From Tetracentron sinense (Eukaryota; Streptophyta; Magnoliopsida; Trochodendrales; Trochodendraceae), in contig CM026565.1 in NCBI GenBank assembly GCA_015143295.1, forward strand, positions 29,644,052-29,708,051: a stretch of 64,000 nucleotides of DNA, written 5' to 3'. Numbering within the stretch: the stretch's first letter is position 1; every line of letters begins with the position of its first letter. The position numbers were made by a program, and so were the translations under genes. Under the pieces are notes generated by a model. It was not told where the DNA came from, did no database searches, and saw only the letters and a list, made by a program, of their open reading frames with translations. Shown here one piece after another: positions 45,752 to 57,057 of this stretch.

Positions 45752-46393
45752 CTAAAGTAAGAAGAAAGCCATAAAAATGGACAAAACGGAGAGGGAGAAG
45801 CTGGCAATTGCAACAGTCGAGGATGAACTGAGAGTGGTTGGTCCGGCTGCTGTTGGGGTGGGTGTGTGAGCAGCGGGTCCGCCGGCTGTAGGGGGCGATA
45901 CTGGGGTAGGGGCGCAATCAGCGGGCGTACCCGATGTGGGGGCTAGCGATGAAGGTGAAGGTCCTTCCTTGGAGGGGGTTGGGGATGCAGAAGGAGAGGC
46001 TTCGACAGTAATGCTCAACTTTTGGCCGATGTTGCAGTGCCGGCCGACGGTGCAGATGTAATAGTGGTCGCCCTCGGAGACAAGTGTGAGGTTGGCAGGG
46101 CCGGTTGTGATAACAGAACCAATGGTAGTGGTTGAGGTACAGGCATCGAATGCTGTCTTTGATACTTGGGCCACGTCGTGTTCCCCCGTGGTGAAGTTGA
46201 ACACAAGAGTGTCGCCGACCATGAACTTATTGTTGGAAGCCCAGGTTGTGTATGCGACGGCACCAGCAGGGGGAATGACCCACCCCATGCTATCTCCGAC
46301 CACATGTGTTATCTGCGCCACCGTGCAGTGTAGCAAGGCTGCTCCAACAAGAAGAAGAAGCACATATCCAGCCATACCCATCCTCAAAGCCAT
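45752..46393 (-). CDS. Stellacyanin-type phytocyanin, copy 5
   Basis: 213 residues. Signal peptide 1-26; domain 28-131 with His72, Cys114, His119 and Gln124 and the Cys85/Cys120 pair; sequons Asn66 and Asn101. The tail is a few residues shorter than in copies 1-3, from a deletion in the Pro/Ser region after residue 145; the GPI-type end is present. Differences in the domain include Ile28, Met36, Ala43 and Val46 instead of Thr, Leu, Gly and Ala. All copper ligands are intact. It is the rightmost member of the array. Confidence 0.92.
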   Translation of the reverse strand: MALRMGMAGYVLLLLVGAALLHCTVAQITHVVGDSMGWVIPPAGAVAYTTWASNNKFMVGDTLVFNFTTGEHDVAQVSKTAFDACTSTTTIGSVITTGPANLTLVSEGDHYYICTVGRHCNIGQKLSITVEASPSASPTPSKEGPSPSSLAPTSGTPADCAPTPVSPPTAGGPAAHTPTPTAAGPTTLSSSSTVAIASFSLSVLSIFMAFFLL

Positions 46394-46550
46394 CTCTCTC
46401 TCTCTCTCTCTGTCTCTCTTTCTGTGTGTGTTAGTGTATATATGAGTGTCTGAGTGAGAATGTTAAAGTAATGCGTGAGAAGATCGAGGGATAGCCTTGC
46501 CTACTTATAGAGTTGTAAGAGAGAGAGAGAGAGAGAGGACGCGTACAGCC
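46394..46550 (-). promoter_or_regulatory. Promoter and leader of stellacyanin copy 5
   Basis: TATA-like CTATAA (minus strand) at 46505-46510, long (GA)n leader and upstream (GA)n, conserved GTAC at 46543-46546 in 'gacgcgtacagcc'. Confidence 0.55.
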
Positions 46551-46828
46551 ATGGCCACGGCCTTAACGGGTAAGAGGAGACGAGACGGACTTGCGCATCA
46601 CCGACGTAATAGAAGTTTCGTGCCGGTTAGTCGTTTTTTTGACCTTTCTTACTTGCTCCAGTCCTGGGAGTTGGAACTTGGAGCACATTCCAATCGCTGA
46701 CTACGCCCATTCCAAGTTGCTTTATTGTAACCGAAGACTTGAGTGGGTCAAGGTACTTCTTATGCTTTTGAATCCTCTAACCGGGTCAATTTTGTAAGGG
46801 TTCTGTTGATATGTAATTGACTCGTAAT

Positions 46829-47064
46829 CTTCTCCGGTTGTAACCTTACACCCCTTTGGTCATCACGTGTCCCTTTTTAAACCCCTGAACTGTGGTTAAG
46901 ATTCACCTAGGTAGGGTTCACTCTCCTATCTTTGGTTTTTAGAAAAAATATTTTAAAAAATTAACCTTAGCGGTGACTGAATCTTAACCATGGTTAAGAA
47001 GTGTCTAAAGGGACATGTGGCCACCTCAGGGGTGTAACCGGTTTTGGTAAAACCTGTTTGAGAA
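46829..47064. repeat. Foldback element, unit 5 copy
   Basis: Inverted repeat homologous to 7071-7330, with 'gaactgtggttaagattcac' and 'gaatcttaaccatggttaag' as inner arms. Confidence 0.65.
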
Positions 47065-47164
47065 GAATACGTCCCTCCGAAATACCTGACAAAGTATATC
47101 TGATTGATCTTATTCAACTGGGCTGGCATCGTGTCCCTTTCTTATTATCCATTGTTCCCCTTTC

Positions 47165-47332
47165 GTTTTTTGTTTTTTGGTGAGGTTATTATTTAACTAC
47201 GTTAGTCCATTAGTACGGTTAGATGTTAGCTGGGCAGTGGAGCACGCTTTCAACTTGTACCCCGGGTATTGGATCCCCAGACCTTCCTCATCGAAGGTCA
47301 CACCTCTACCACTCACGCAAGAGGCGGGTCTC
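47165..47332 (-). mobile_element. tRNA-derived SINE (family B), unit 5 copy
   Basis: Interrupted poly(T) at left; body with 'ggatccccagaccttcctca' and end 'ctcacgcaagaggcgggt'. The right duplication 'aatctatagttcc' is at 47333-47345. Confidence 0.75.
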
Positions 47333-47873
47333 AATCTATAGTTCCTTGTTAAGCTAGAATTGTCTTTATAATACCCTCATTCACCATAGATACTTTTCAA
47401 TTTTATTTAAATCTCGTTTATTTTATTTTATTTATTCCCATCTTCATTTTCTTCTAACAAAGGAAGTGGATGTGTCGATCCCCCTTGTTCCTATTTTCTG
47501 CCCTTCATTTTGGAAGTTGTTTTCATTCCTTCTAATTTAGATGTTCCTAAAAAAAAAATTTGGCTGAAGAGTAGAAATTGTTTTTTTTTATAATCTGATC
47601 AGCTATATAGAGTCAGTTACACAAATCATGTTCTGTCACTCTAGTTGGGCTTGTATCTTCAACTAAAGTGAGCAGTACCAAAATTTTTCACTTCCTACAT
47701 CCTTACTCTTTTCAAAATTTTCATTGCGATTTAAGTGTCTTTAACATGCCAGTGTCTAGTAAAATTTTTAAAGTTTTCTTCAAACTAGGCTCATGCTTTT
47801 AGAAAATACCAAAAATAGACTCTAATTTTTCTACTTAATTTTTAGGCTTCGGTAAATGCCAACTCACACAAGT

Positions 47874-48804
47874 TGGAGATAGTTTAGAAAATATCATAAA
47901 GTGGTGTAATAAGGATCATCGGTCCATTGTATCTCATCTCAAAGTAGATTTGAATTTTAAATTTTAATTTTTTTTTAGGATCAATCACTTTGATTTGATT
48001 AGGATTAGATTTGATAGAGTTTTTATATTAAGATGATTTAATATCTATATAAACCCCAATTGACTCTCTATGTAATAATTCAAGATTATTCAAGATAATT
48101 GGTTTTTTTAACATGGTATCAGAGAAGGTAGAATGGACCTTATTTTAAGTTTTTTTTTCAATCTTGTTTTTTCAGTGGGCGGCAATGCCTCCTATCCGGC
48201 CTAAACGTTTCTTTTTTGTTTCATAACTATAACAATCACCAAACTCTTGTTAAAATCTCTCTATCATTGATACCTCCAAGTTCTTTTTTTCTCTCAAACA
48301 ATCAGCTTCTCTTTATGTGCTATTGGGAGAGATTATGACAGTTCGCTCTAGTGGATCACTGGCTCCGACAGACTCTAAGGTGAGCGGGATACGATAGTGA
48401 TAGACATCACAAACTGTTGGTAGCAAGCAATACACACAATTGGATGTTCTGACGACTTTCCAACAAAACTCAAATAATCACAGGCTACTTTTTTTGTTTG
48501 TAACAATTGTTTGATCATTTTCAGAAGATCATAGAATTGCAAGAGGGTATTAGAGATAGTTTAGAGAATATCATAAAGTGGTGTAATAAGGATCAATTAC
48601 TTTGAATAAGAGTCATTGGTCCACTATATCTCAACTCAAAGTAGATTTGAATTTGAAATTTGAAAAATATTAATATCAATTAGTTTGATTTGATTGAGAT
48701 TAGATTTGATAAAGTTTTTATCTTAAGATGATTTCATATCTTTATAAACCCACTTGAGTCTTTATGTAATCATCCAAGCTACTCAATAGAATTAGTTTGT
48801 CAAC
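47874..48804 (+). mobile_element. TRIM-like retroelement with two LTRs
   Basis: LTR 1 at 47874-48113 and a diverged direct repeat at 48551-48804 enclose about 440 bp. TGGTATCAGAG directly after LTR 1 is an initiator-Met-tRNA primer-binding site. A purine-rich 'aagagggtat' precedes LTR 2. There is no coding domain. Size and layout fit TRIM (terminal-repeat retrotransposon in miniature). Confidence 0.6.
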
Positions 48805-49221
48805 AATTTAAACTTAAATGGATGTAAATGCCTCTATCTCTATACAAGAGGAAAATATTGTTCTCTCTATTCCTATTCTTTATACACAAGCAAGAAAAAG
48901 GGGGTCTTGTACGTTCAAAAATCAATCACTGTCTTACTCGTTCAACTCGATTCATTGGGTGTAGAGGTAAGTTTCATTCATATATATTATCATGATCCTT
49001 TGTAACAATATTCTCTCTGTTCATAGGCTTTTTGTCATTATTTTAGTATTTGAATTCATCTCAATCTCTTCTTTTTTCTTGTCTTTTTAAAGAAGTTTTT
49101 CTTATTTTAGTTTTTTTTTAGATTTATTGCTCAAATCTCCATTTTGTATTAATAGAGATTTCTACATTGGTCTTGAACCATTTTCATTCAATTCTCACAC
49201 TGCTATTTTAATGCACAGTAT
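48805..49221. other. AT-rich spacer, nothing recognised
   Basis: Lies between the TRIM-like element and the CACTA ends. No match to the array units was noticed, so the stellacyanin array appears to end around here. Confidence 0.4.
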
Positions 49222-49653
49222 CACTACAAGAAATTGGCTTATCGATTACGGTTTTTATTTTTGATCGCAAGACATTGATCATGGTTACAATAGAACTGTG
49301 ATCTTTCAACGCGTGATCATATGTCAAAGAAAATATCACAAATATTTATTAGCAATTGTAGATGTCAATTAACCGAGATTATACATTCAAAATATGGACG
49401 TTTTGTGTTGTTCTTACAATCAAGGTTTGATACGTAACGGTGATTGTTTTAAATTCTAAAGATCACGGTTATTTATCTGTGATTGTTCTTTTAAAAAAAT
49501 TGAGAAAATACATTACTGAATATATAGTTTATGGTCATGTACATACGATCTCGGTTTCAAAATTAACTGCGATTGTTATTTACATTAAAGATAATTGTTA
49601 CATGAATAACTGTGATCGTATCTCCAACAAGTTTTATTTTTAATTGTAATAGT
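49222..49653 (+). mobile_element. CACTA transposon terminal fragment (second family)
   Basis: Begins CACTACAAGAAA and carries subterminal words 'gatcacggtt', 'ctgtgattg' and 'gtgatcatatg', matching 1848-2220. It abuts the other CACTA element at 49654. Confidence 0.6.
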
Positions 49654-50172
49654 CACTATAAAATTCAAGATCTATTGCAGCGGCTGAAAATCATCACCAT
49701 AAATAATAAAACTGTCGTTATACGTATATAACAGCAGTACATACAAACACCGTTACAAGTACTGTCGCAATAGATGTTACGGCGGTTTGTAATGACAGTT
49801 TTTATCTTCACAACTGTAGAACGCATTTATAATGGCAGTTTTTTTATATTCATAACGGCGATTCAAAGGGTAATTTGATCATTCGAATTGTCTATGTAGC
49901 AACGGTTTTACTGCCGTTATATATTGAATATGTAACGGCATTATAGAGCCGCCGTACAAAATCAATTTGCAGATTTTTACATGAGTGTATTCATGGTTTC
50001 CTTTCCAAATAACTCAAGTATAGACCAATAACTATACATGGCATAATTTTGTTTTTGGCAGGTATGTCCATGGTTTCTTTTCAAACAACTCAAGTGTGCA
50101 TCAATACCTAGCATATTTGATTTTTATGTATCAAATTTATTATTGTTTTTCAAATAACCCAAGTATGGAGTA

Positions 50173-50649
50173 GAGCATTCCTAGCAGCCTCACCAAAATA
50201 AACAAAATAACCAAAAGGTTATTTTGGTGAGCGAAATTTCTAAAAAGTGCTGAAAACTCTCTCCAGCAACCTCACCCAAACTCAGTAGAATAAAGATTTA
50301 AGTTTGGTCAGTGTACATTACTCACCAAGTTTGGTGAGTTACTGTACACTCACCAAAGCTAAAATTTCTCTTTCCCTCCTTTTTTGTGGGCCCACACAAA
50401 TAATAAAATAAAGGTTTCTCTCTTCCTTTCTTTATTGTGGTCCCACACAAACAATAAAATAATGTTTCTCTCTCCCTTTCTTTTTCGTTTTCCTACACAA
50501 ATAATAAAATATTGTTTCTCTCTCCTTCTTTTTTTGTTAAAATGGTGAGGCTGCTGGGAGTGTTTTAAAAACAGCGACTCGCCAAAATAACTTTTTGTGT
50601 GTTTGTGGGTTTAGATGAGTAAAATTTGGTGAGGCTACTAGGAATGCTC
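50173..50649. mobile_element. MITE with GAGCATTCCTAG ends, inside the CACTA element
   Basis: TIRs: 'gagcattcctagcagcctca' at left, complement of 'tgaggctactaggaatgctc' at right (about 25 bp with one mismatch). Flanks are GTA and TTA, close to the TTA/TAA duplications of PIF/Harbinger elements. A related element begins at 63386. Confidence 0.75.
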
Positions 50650-50704
50650 TTAATACCAAAACATGGCAGATTTTTTTTTGGCCAATTACATTCAAGGGTT
50701 CATT

Positions 50705-51025
50705 TGACATGCACCACAACAATAACACTACCACTACCCACCACCAACACCATCACCTACCCACTAAGACTACTACCCACCACCACTACCATCACCACTA
50801 CCACTACCCACCACGACTACTACCCATCACCACTACCACCACTACCATCACCACCACCACTACCACCACCACCACCACTACCATGCACCCACACACAACC
50901 ACTACCACCACTACCACCACCACCACCATCACCTACCCACCACCACTACCACCACCACCACCATCACCTACCCACCACCACTACCACCACCCACCACCAC
51001 CACTACCATACACCACCACCACCAT
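50705..51025. repeat. ACC/ACT-rich microsatellite, about 320 bp
   Basis: Imperfect trinucleotide tract of CCA, CTA and CAT-type units. Long open frames across it (His/Thr-rich or Pro-rich) are products of the repeat and are not called as genes. Confidence 0.9.
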
Positions 51026-51065
51026 GATATATAAAAGATTTGAAATTATAACTAAAATCTTTTAA

Positions 51066-52578
51066 ACTTAACATTTACCTCCAGAGTCGCATGTGGTGTT
51101 GTAGAAGGCAGAGTTGCACCCTGTTGTGAAAAAATTGGGTAAATCAATGAATGAATATCTAAATATTAAAAAGTAATAATTAATTCTTCTTATATTAAAT
51201 ACCTGTCCCGCCATGAAATCCTGCACAAAACGCTCCAAGGATGCCAGATGCACCCAAGTGTACGCCAGCAGTTGGTCTTTCTCTGCCACTGTCTCCTTAA
51301 GAGCTTTGATCCTCTCGACAGTTTGAGGATCAGGGAGAGAGGCACCGGAAGGTGGGGGTCGGGCCTAACCCAACTCCACAGACACGTCCAGCTCTCTTAG
51401 GCCCCATGACCTGAGCGAATATATCATCTCGGCCCAATATCCTGCGAGCCCTCCAATGCCTGCGCCCTTAGCTCCTGCATCTGGCACTGCAAACAATTGG
51501 AGATAGTTGATATTTCGTAGGTAAAAGGAGAAATTCTAAGATTTCAAATAAGTAAATTTACATAACATGTTCTCCCCTGCCTCTGCATGCACTGGCATGC
51601 CATCCTTGCGCAGGTGCGTGATGATATAGACCTCTGCACGACTTGGGGGCGTCTGAGAGGGGCTCGCAACTCGCTGTGACAGTCACAATAGTAATTAAAA
51701 CTTAGTCAATACAATACAAATAAATTACAAAAACATCTTTTAACAAATCCAACTGAACATACCGCCTCATGCCTGACCCTAGCAAAGCTCTTCATGCCAT
51801 CGTATGGGGGACCTTCTATTTCGAGCGATTAATTTATTTGTTTCACTTCGTTTCTGCAACAAATTTAAATTATGGTTAATTAAGAGAATTGAAGCACAAT
51901 TTATTTATGTTACCTATTAGAATGATGAAAAAAAACCTGGCCCTTCTCGGAGAACCAGAAAGCTACCAATGTAGGCTATTGGGCGGCCACCACATCTGTA
52001 AGGCAAGCAGCAAGAAGCTGCTCTGACGTAGCCCCTGGGGTGACATTCTCCCAGTGCAGCTTCGACTTCCAATCTCGGTATTTATGCCCAAGGGAAGCAA
52101 GAATGAATTTCTCTGTGATTGGTTCGATGTCAAATTTTTCCTGGAACACAACTTCATATGATTAAACCATGAGCAAATAGTAAACAAAAAGATATGTAAT
52201 TAAAAACTAAAAATTAAACCAATTTCAGATATTTTTGATTCTTACCCGAACCAACTATAAGGCTCGCTGTTTCTGCTCCACATCGATGTGGATCCAATTG
52301 GCCACATCGAGCCTAAACAAATGCCCATCTCGGGCAAGATTACCTAGGTAATCAGTCAACATCTTCACAACATTTTCTACAGGCTACGCTCTATCATCGA
52401 TCAATACCCTCTGTTTCACCCAGGGAGGTAGTCTATGTAGGGCAAGACTCCTATTCTTGCCTCGACCTCTCCTAATAGGTCCTGGAGGGGGAGGGGGCAA
52501 TTCAGCACCAGAAATGCTGGGGGCGGAGGTCTGCCTCCCCCCCAGCGATTGTGTAGGGTCCATCTGCAAAATAAACAA
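51066..52578 (-). pseudogene. CACTA second-ORF-like gene (Transposase_24-type), disabled
   Basis: Coding-like pieces run right to left. 52245-52578 starts with a Pro-rich N-terminus and reads on, past an in-frame stop, into NVVKMLTDYLGNLARDGHLF. About 51930-52150 reads RFDIEPITEKFILASLGHKY, continuing RDWKSKLHWE. Shorter pieces near 51780, 51600 and 51400 follow. The pattern of RF-D...LG-K-R-W-KS-L fits the plant CACTA-associated family PF03004. In-frame stops (e.g. after KQRAL and after DVVAAQ) show decay. Exon limits are approximate. Confidence 0.55.
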
Positions 52579-53300
52579 CTCATCACAGATATTTCATAAT
52601 TACAGAGTTTAAACACATAAAAGTGTATGAATTTATTCACTAACATGATAATAAACAACCCAGTGCAGATTTATCATAATTACATAGAACCAACATTTAA
52701 TAGTGTATGGATTACTTCACTAACATAAAAAAAAAAAAACTCAGAGCAAATTTTTCATAATTACATAGTTTAAACACATAAAAGCCTATGAATTTCTTCA
52801 CCAACATGAAAATTCACAACCTAGAGTAGATTTATCATAATTCGAGAGTTTTCGACCCAACATAAGTCTATGAATTTCTTCACTAACATTAAAATAAACT
52901 ACCTAGAGCAGATTTATCATAATTACAGAGAACCAACATTTAATAGTGTGTGGATTACTTCGCTAACATGAAAATAAATAATTCAAAGCAGATTTTTCAT
53001 AATTACATAGTTTAAACACATAAAAGTCTATGGATTTCTTCACTAACATGAAAATTCACAACCTATAGCAGATTTATCATAATTCAAGAGTTTTTGACCC
53101 AACATAAGTCTGTATTTCTTCACTAACATTAAAATAAACTACCTAGAGCAAATTTATCATAATTCGAGAGTTTAAACACATAAAAGTCTATGGATTTCTT
53201 CACTAACATGAACATTAACAACCTAGAGCATATTTATCATACACCGAGAGTTTAAACACATAAAAGTCTATGGATTGAGATCACTAACAGGAAAATAATA
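52566..53300. repeat. 80-bp tandem array, about nine copies
   Basis: The anchor 'atcataattacagag' or variant recurs at 52595, 52675, 52756, 52836, 52918, 52998, 53078, 53158 and 53238, i.e. every 80-82 bp. Units contain 'cacataaaagtctatg', 'atttcttcactaacatgaaa' and 'acctagagcagattt'. Alternating variants suggest a higher-order dimer or trimer. It sits between the two CACTA genes. Confidence 0.9.
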
Positions 53301-53432
53301 TATTGAAGGTCAAATTCTCTTTCATTTATGTGTTTTAAATATTATATGGTAGCAACTAATTACATCGTCATAATACATGGTAGCAACTAATTACATCATT
53401 CAACAGCGAGCAATTACATAAGCTGACACATA

Positions 53433-56400
53433 TTAGTCGTTTGTATCCGTTTCATCGATATAGTCCGAATTCTCAACTTTATCATCACTGGATTCGGTAG
53501 AAGATGCTTGTTGTCGTAGTAGTTCAGGGGGCGCATCAACAGTTGCTCTAATAATACCTAGTCTCACCCAATTGGCACCTTCATCATCATCAGGTGAGGT
53601 GTCATCCAACTGTTGGTCGTTGAATGGCTCGTTCTCCCTAAATGGATAATTGTCTGCAATAGATTCTTCATTCATGTTAAATAAGTCTCTTGATTTAGTC
53701 TTGATGATGACATGTCAATCTTCTTCCATTGGATCTTCGACATAAAATATCTGCTCTGCCTGAGATGCCATAACATAGGGTTCGCTAGACACCAAGTGTG
53801 TCGGAAGCAAGCGTGTGAAGTTCATGAGTTTAAACCCAAACACATTGGTCTTTATTCCTCTACCCTGTGTCTTCACACCAACTCAATTGCATTTAAACAA
53901 TAAAAATTTTAAGAATACGTCACATCAACTACGTCTATTAAGCGACCATAGTAGGTGATATCTGTGACAATGGGGGTTCTGTCCTTGGAAGTTGTATAGC
54001 TTGTAGTCATTGCTGTGACCGCAACACCACTATTTTGACTCTTATGTCCACGCTCCCTAAGTTTTGTACAAAACCTATATCCATTTATGACATAGCCCGT
54101 AAACCTTTTTGCGGCTTTTTGTGGACCGTATGAGAACCATGTAATCTTGTCAGACACCGGGTTGCCTGAATCACGCAATAGTTGAACTTATTTGAAGGCC
54201 AAAATGCAATTAATTTAAATCTCAAAACATTAATAATGGGATAGAAACAAATGTGTCCAGTTAAGAAAATAGGACTTACATAGCCCCTAAACCATGAGCT
54301 AAATTGTTCGCTATACTTTTTTTGGAGTTCGTTGAGAGACGATTTAATAAGTCTGGGATTGGTCATCCTCAGTTCATTCATGTGCTGACTGCAAGGAACC
54401 ATTCGATGTCAAGTGGTGCTCAAATCTCATTTTTTAAGTGAAAACCGAGAATTTAAACAAAAGATAATAGAGGAAAGCCTTCATAATATTTGTCTTACTC
54501 TCGATATGTTGTAAGTTCGTCAAAGTTGAACAACACATAACGATGTATCTGTTGTCATTCTAATTCACTTAGAGTGAATGGCTGTGCACCCCCTATTGGA
54601 GTTTCATCGTCATTTCTCACATGCCTGTTTAATCTCAATTCCACATCATTTAGGTCTCTTGAGCAGAATGTCAAGCATTCTTCTACCAAGTATCCTTCTA
54701 CAATGCTACCCTCTGGTCGAGCTCAATTGCGGACATAAGATTTCAATGTATATAAGTACCTATGTGAATTAAATTTAGGTAAGACAACAAGACAATTATC
54801 ACAAGAAGTTTCAACATTTAATAAATTATAATTGATGGCATACCTTTTGATGGGATACATCCACCGGTATTGGACAGGTCCACCTAGCCTTGCCTCTGCG
54901 ACCAGGTGTATAGGCAAGTGCACCATAACATCAAAGAATGCTGGTGGGAAAACTTTCTTTAAATGACAAAACGTAAGCGCAATTTTCTCCTCTAACCGTC
55001 TCAAACCCTCGACCTGACAGACTTTGGAACATAATGTCAAAAAGAAGTTGCTCAATTCAATTAGGATTGAAGTTACATTCTTCAGCAATGCCTTCCTCAT
55101 AGCCAATGGTAGGAATTGTTGCATTATAATATGAGAGTTGTGGCTCTTCAGTCCATAAATTTTACGCTATTTGACATTAAATGTCTTGCAAAATTTGACG
55201 AATAACCATTTGGAACCTTCACACTCTTCAGAACATTGCAAAACAACTCTTTCTCATTTTTGTCTATCGAAAAGCATGCAGGGGGGAGATAAACTTTGCT
55301 TTTGTCAGGCTGGAACTTAGGGTGAAGTGCACTTCTCACTCTCATATCAACCAAGTTAAGTCAAGCTTTTAAGTCCTCCTCAGATTTTCCTTCCAAACCT
55401 AACAAAGTCCCGAGCACATTATCGCATACATTTTTCTCAATATGCATTATATCAAGGTTGTGTCTCAACAAATTGTGCTCCCAATATGGTAACTCGAATA
55501 ATATACTGGTCTTCTTCCAATTATAGGGTATATCCTTATGGCCCGTTTGCCTTGGTCGTTTTTGCCCAGTTTGCTTCTCAATGGAGAATATACTACCCTG
55601 CAACTGACACAGCACATCGGACCTAGACATTGTAGTTGGAGCACTTCTGAACTCAGAATTGCCATTGAAAGAGTTTCTATTTTTCAGGAACCTGTGATCC
55701 GCCGTTAAGAAACGACGGTGCCCCATGTAGCAATTTTTTCTACTTTTAAACAAGTATAAGTGGCAAGTGTCTTTGTGGTATGAAGGGCATGCCAACTTCC
55801 TTTTTGTGTTCCAACCTGACAACATGGCATACCCTGGGAAGTCGCTAATGGTCTAGAGCAATGTCGCACGCATTACAAATGTCTTTTTTTATGACGCATC
55901 ATAAGTTGGCAACTCATTCGTCCACAAGTCCTTCAACTCTTTGACTAGAGGCCTCATGTACACATCAATGGCATTTCCTAGCTCGGAGGGACCGGGAATA
56001 AGCAAGGACAAAATGAAATTAGGTTGCTTCATGCACAGCCACGGCGGTAAGTTGTAGGGAATAATAACCACAGGCCATGTGCTGTGAGCAATACTCATCG
56101 TCCTAAATGGATTGAAGTCATCACTCGCCAACCCAAGTCTAACATTTCGAGCATCTGAAGAGAAAAAAATGATACTTTTTGTTCAAATTTTTCCAAGCCG
56201 GTGAGTCTACAGGATGCCTTAACCTCTCATCCCTAGTTCGACCCTCGTCATGCCATCTCATTTCTGAAGCAGTCTTGGACGACATGAATAACCTTTGTAA
56301 CCTGGGTCTCAACGGGAAGTGACGCAAAATCTTCGTTGGAGTTTTCTTCTTCATCATTTCTTTTCTTCCATCTTGATTCACCACAGATGTCACATACTGT

Positions 56401-57057
56401 CTTCTTTGCAGACTCTTTCCAGTAAAACATGCAATCATTGAGACATGCATTGATTTTATCATAGTTAAGCCCCAAGTCTGACATCTCCTTTTTTGTCTGA
56501 AAGTAAGTATCTGGTAGTGTTGAGTCATCGAGGAGTATCTCCCTCAACAACTCAAGCAACATGGTGAATGGCGTATTGCTCCATCCACTAAGACACTTAA
56601 TGTGATATAATCTTACAATGACAGACAACTTCGTATGATTCTTACATGCTAGATACAAAGGTTGTCCTGCATCCCTTATCAATAGAAAAAATTTATCAGA
56701 CTCAGGATTGGGATCCTGACTACTGGTACCCTCATCTTGGTTTGGGACCCCGAACACATCGTGCACCATATCTTCCATCTCATTCTGTCTGTCTAACCTA
56801 CAAACGTCAGGATTTTGAGACACTTGAGCAACAGGTCGGTGTTGTAATATGTCCTCCCCATGATGAAACCAGATTTTATAATTCAAGTCAAATCCATCAC
56901 AGATCATAGGCTCATACGCTGTAACTTTATCTTGATAAAGGACATTGTTACAGTTGGGACATGGACACTTTATACCGCTGGTGTTATTAGTCGCTCCACG
57001 AGCTATCCCAAACTCTATGAACTCCTTCACCCCTTTATATATTCCTTCGAAACCCAA
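53433..57057 (-). pseudogene. TNP2-type CACTA transposase, disabled
   Basis: Domain order right to left. Transpos_assoc-like N-terminus (56248-57057; CPC-x2-C at residues 31-36, WFHHGE near 65). Start of Transposase_21 (DLGLNYDKINACLNDCMFYW, then CGESRWK). Transposase core (LRHFPLRPRLQRLF at 56139-56360; FNPFRTMSIAHSTWPVVIIP at 55889-56131; HNLDIMHIEKNVCDNVLGTL at 55361-55825). DUF4218 region (54723-55124; FFDVMVHLPIHLVAEARLGG), spliced over an 84-bp intron (54760-54843). DUF4216-like end (53909-54178 and 53433-53900). A frameshift near 56320 and stops, e.g. TGA at 54723-54725 within SYVRN-stop-ARPEG, inactivate it. In live elements this protein cuts and moves the transposon. Confidence 0.85.
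54760..54843 (-). other. Intron in the TNP2 pseudogene
   Basis: On the minus strand it starts GTATGCC and ends CACATAG. Its removal joins MYPIKR to YLYTLKSYVRN, restoring the usual family order. Confidence 0.75.

Noticed and set aside
50626-51065. Long open frames rich in His/Thr or Pro over the ACC tract
   Set aside because: They come from a trinucleotide microsatellite; several frames stay open for the same reason, and no start context or domain is seen.
52566-53300. Regular 80-bp repeats considered as a CRISPR array
   Set aside because: Whole 80-bp units repeat with no unique spacers, and the context is a plant transposon.
53433-57057. Active transposase gene
   Set aside because: A frameshift near 56320 and in-frame stops, including TGA at 54723-54725, prevent a full product.
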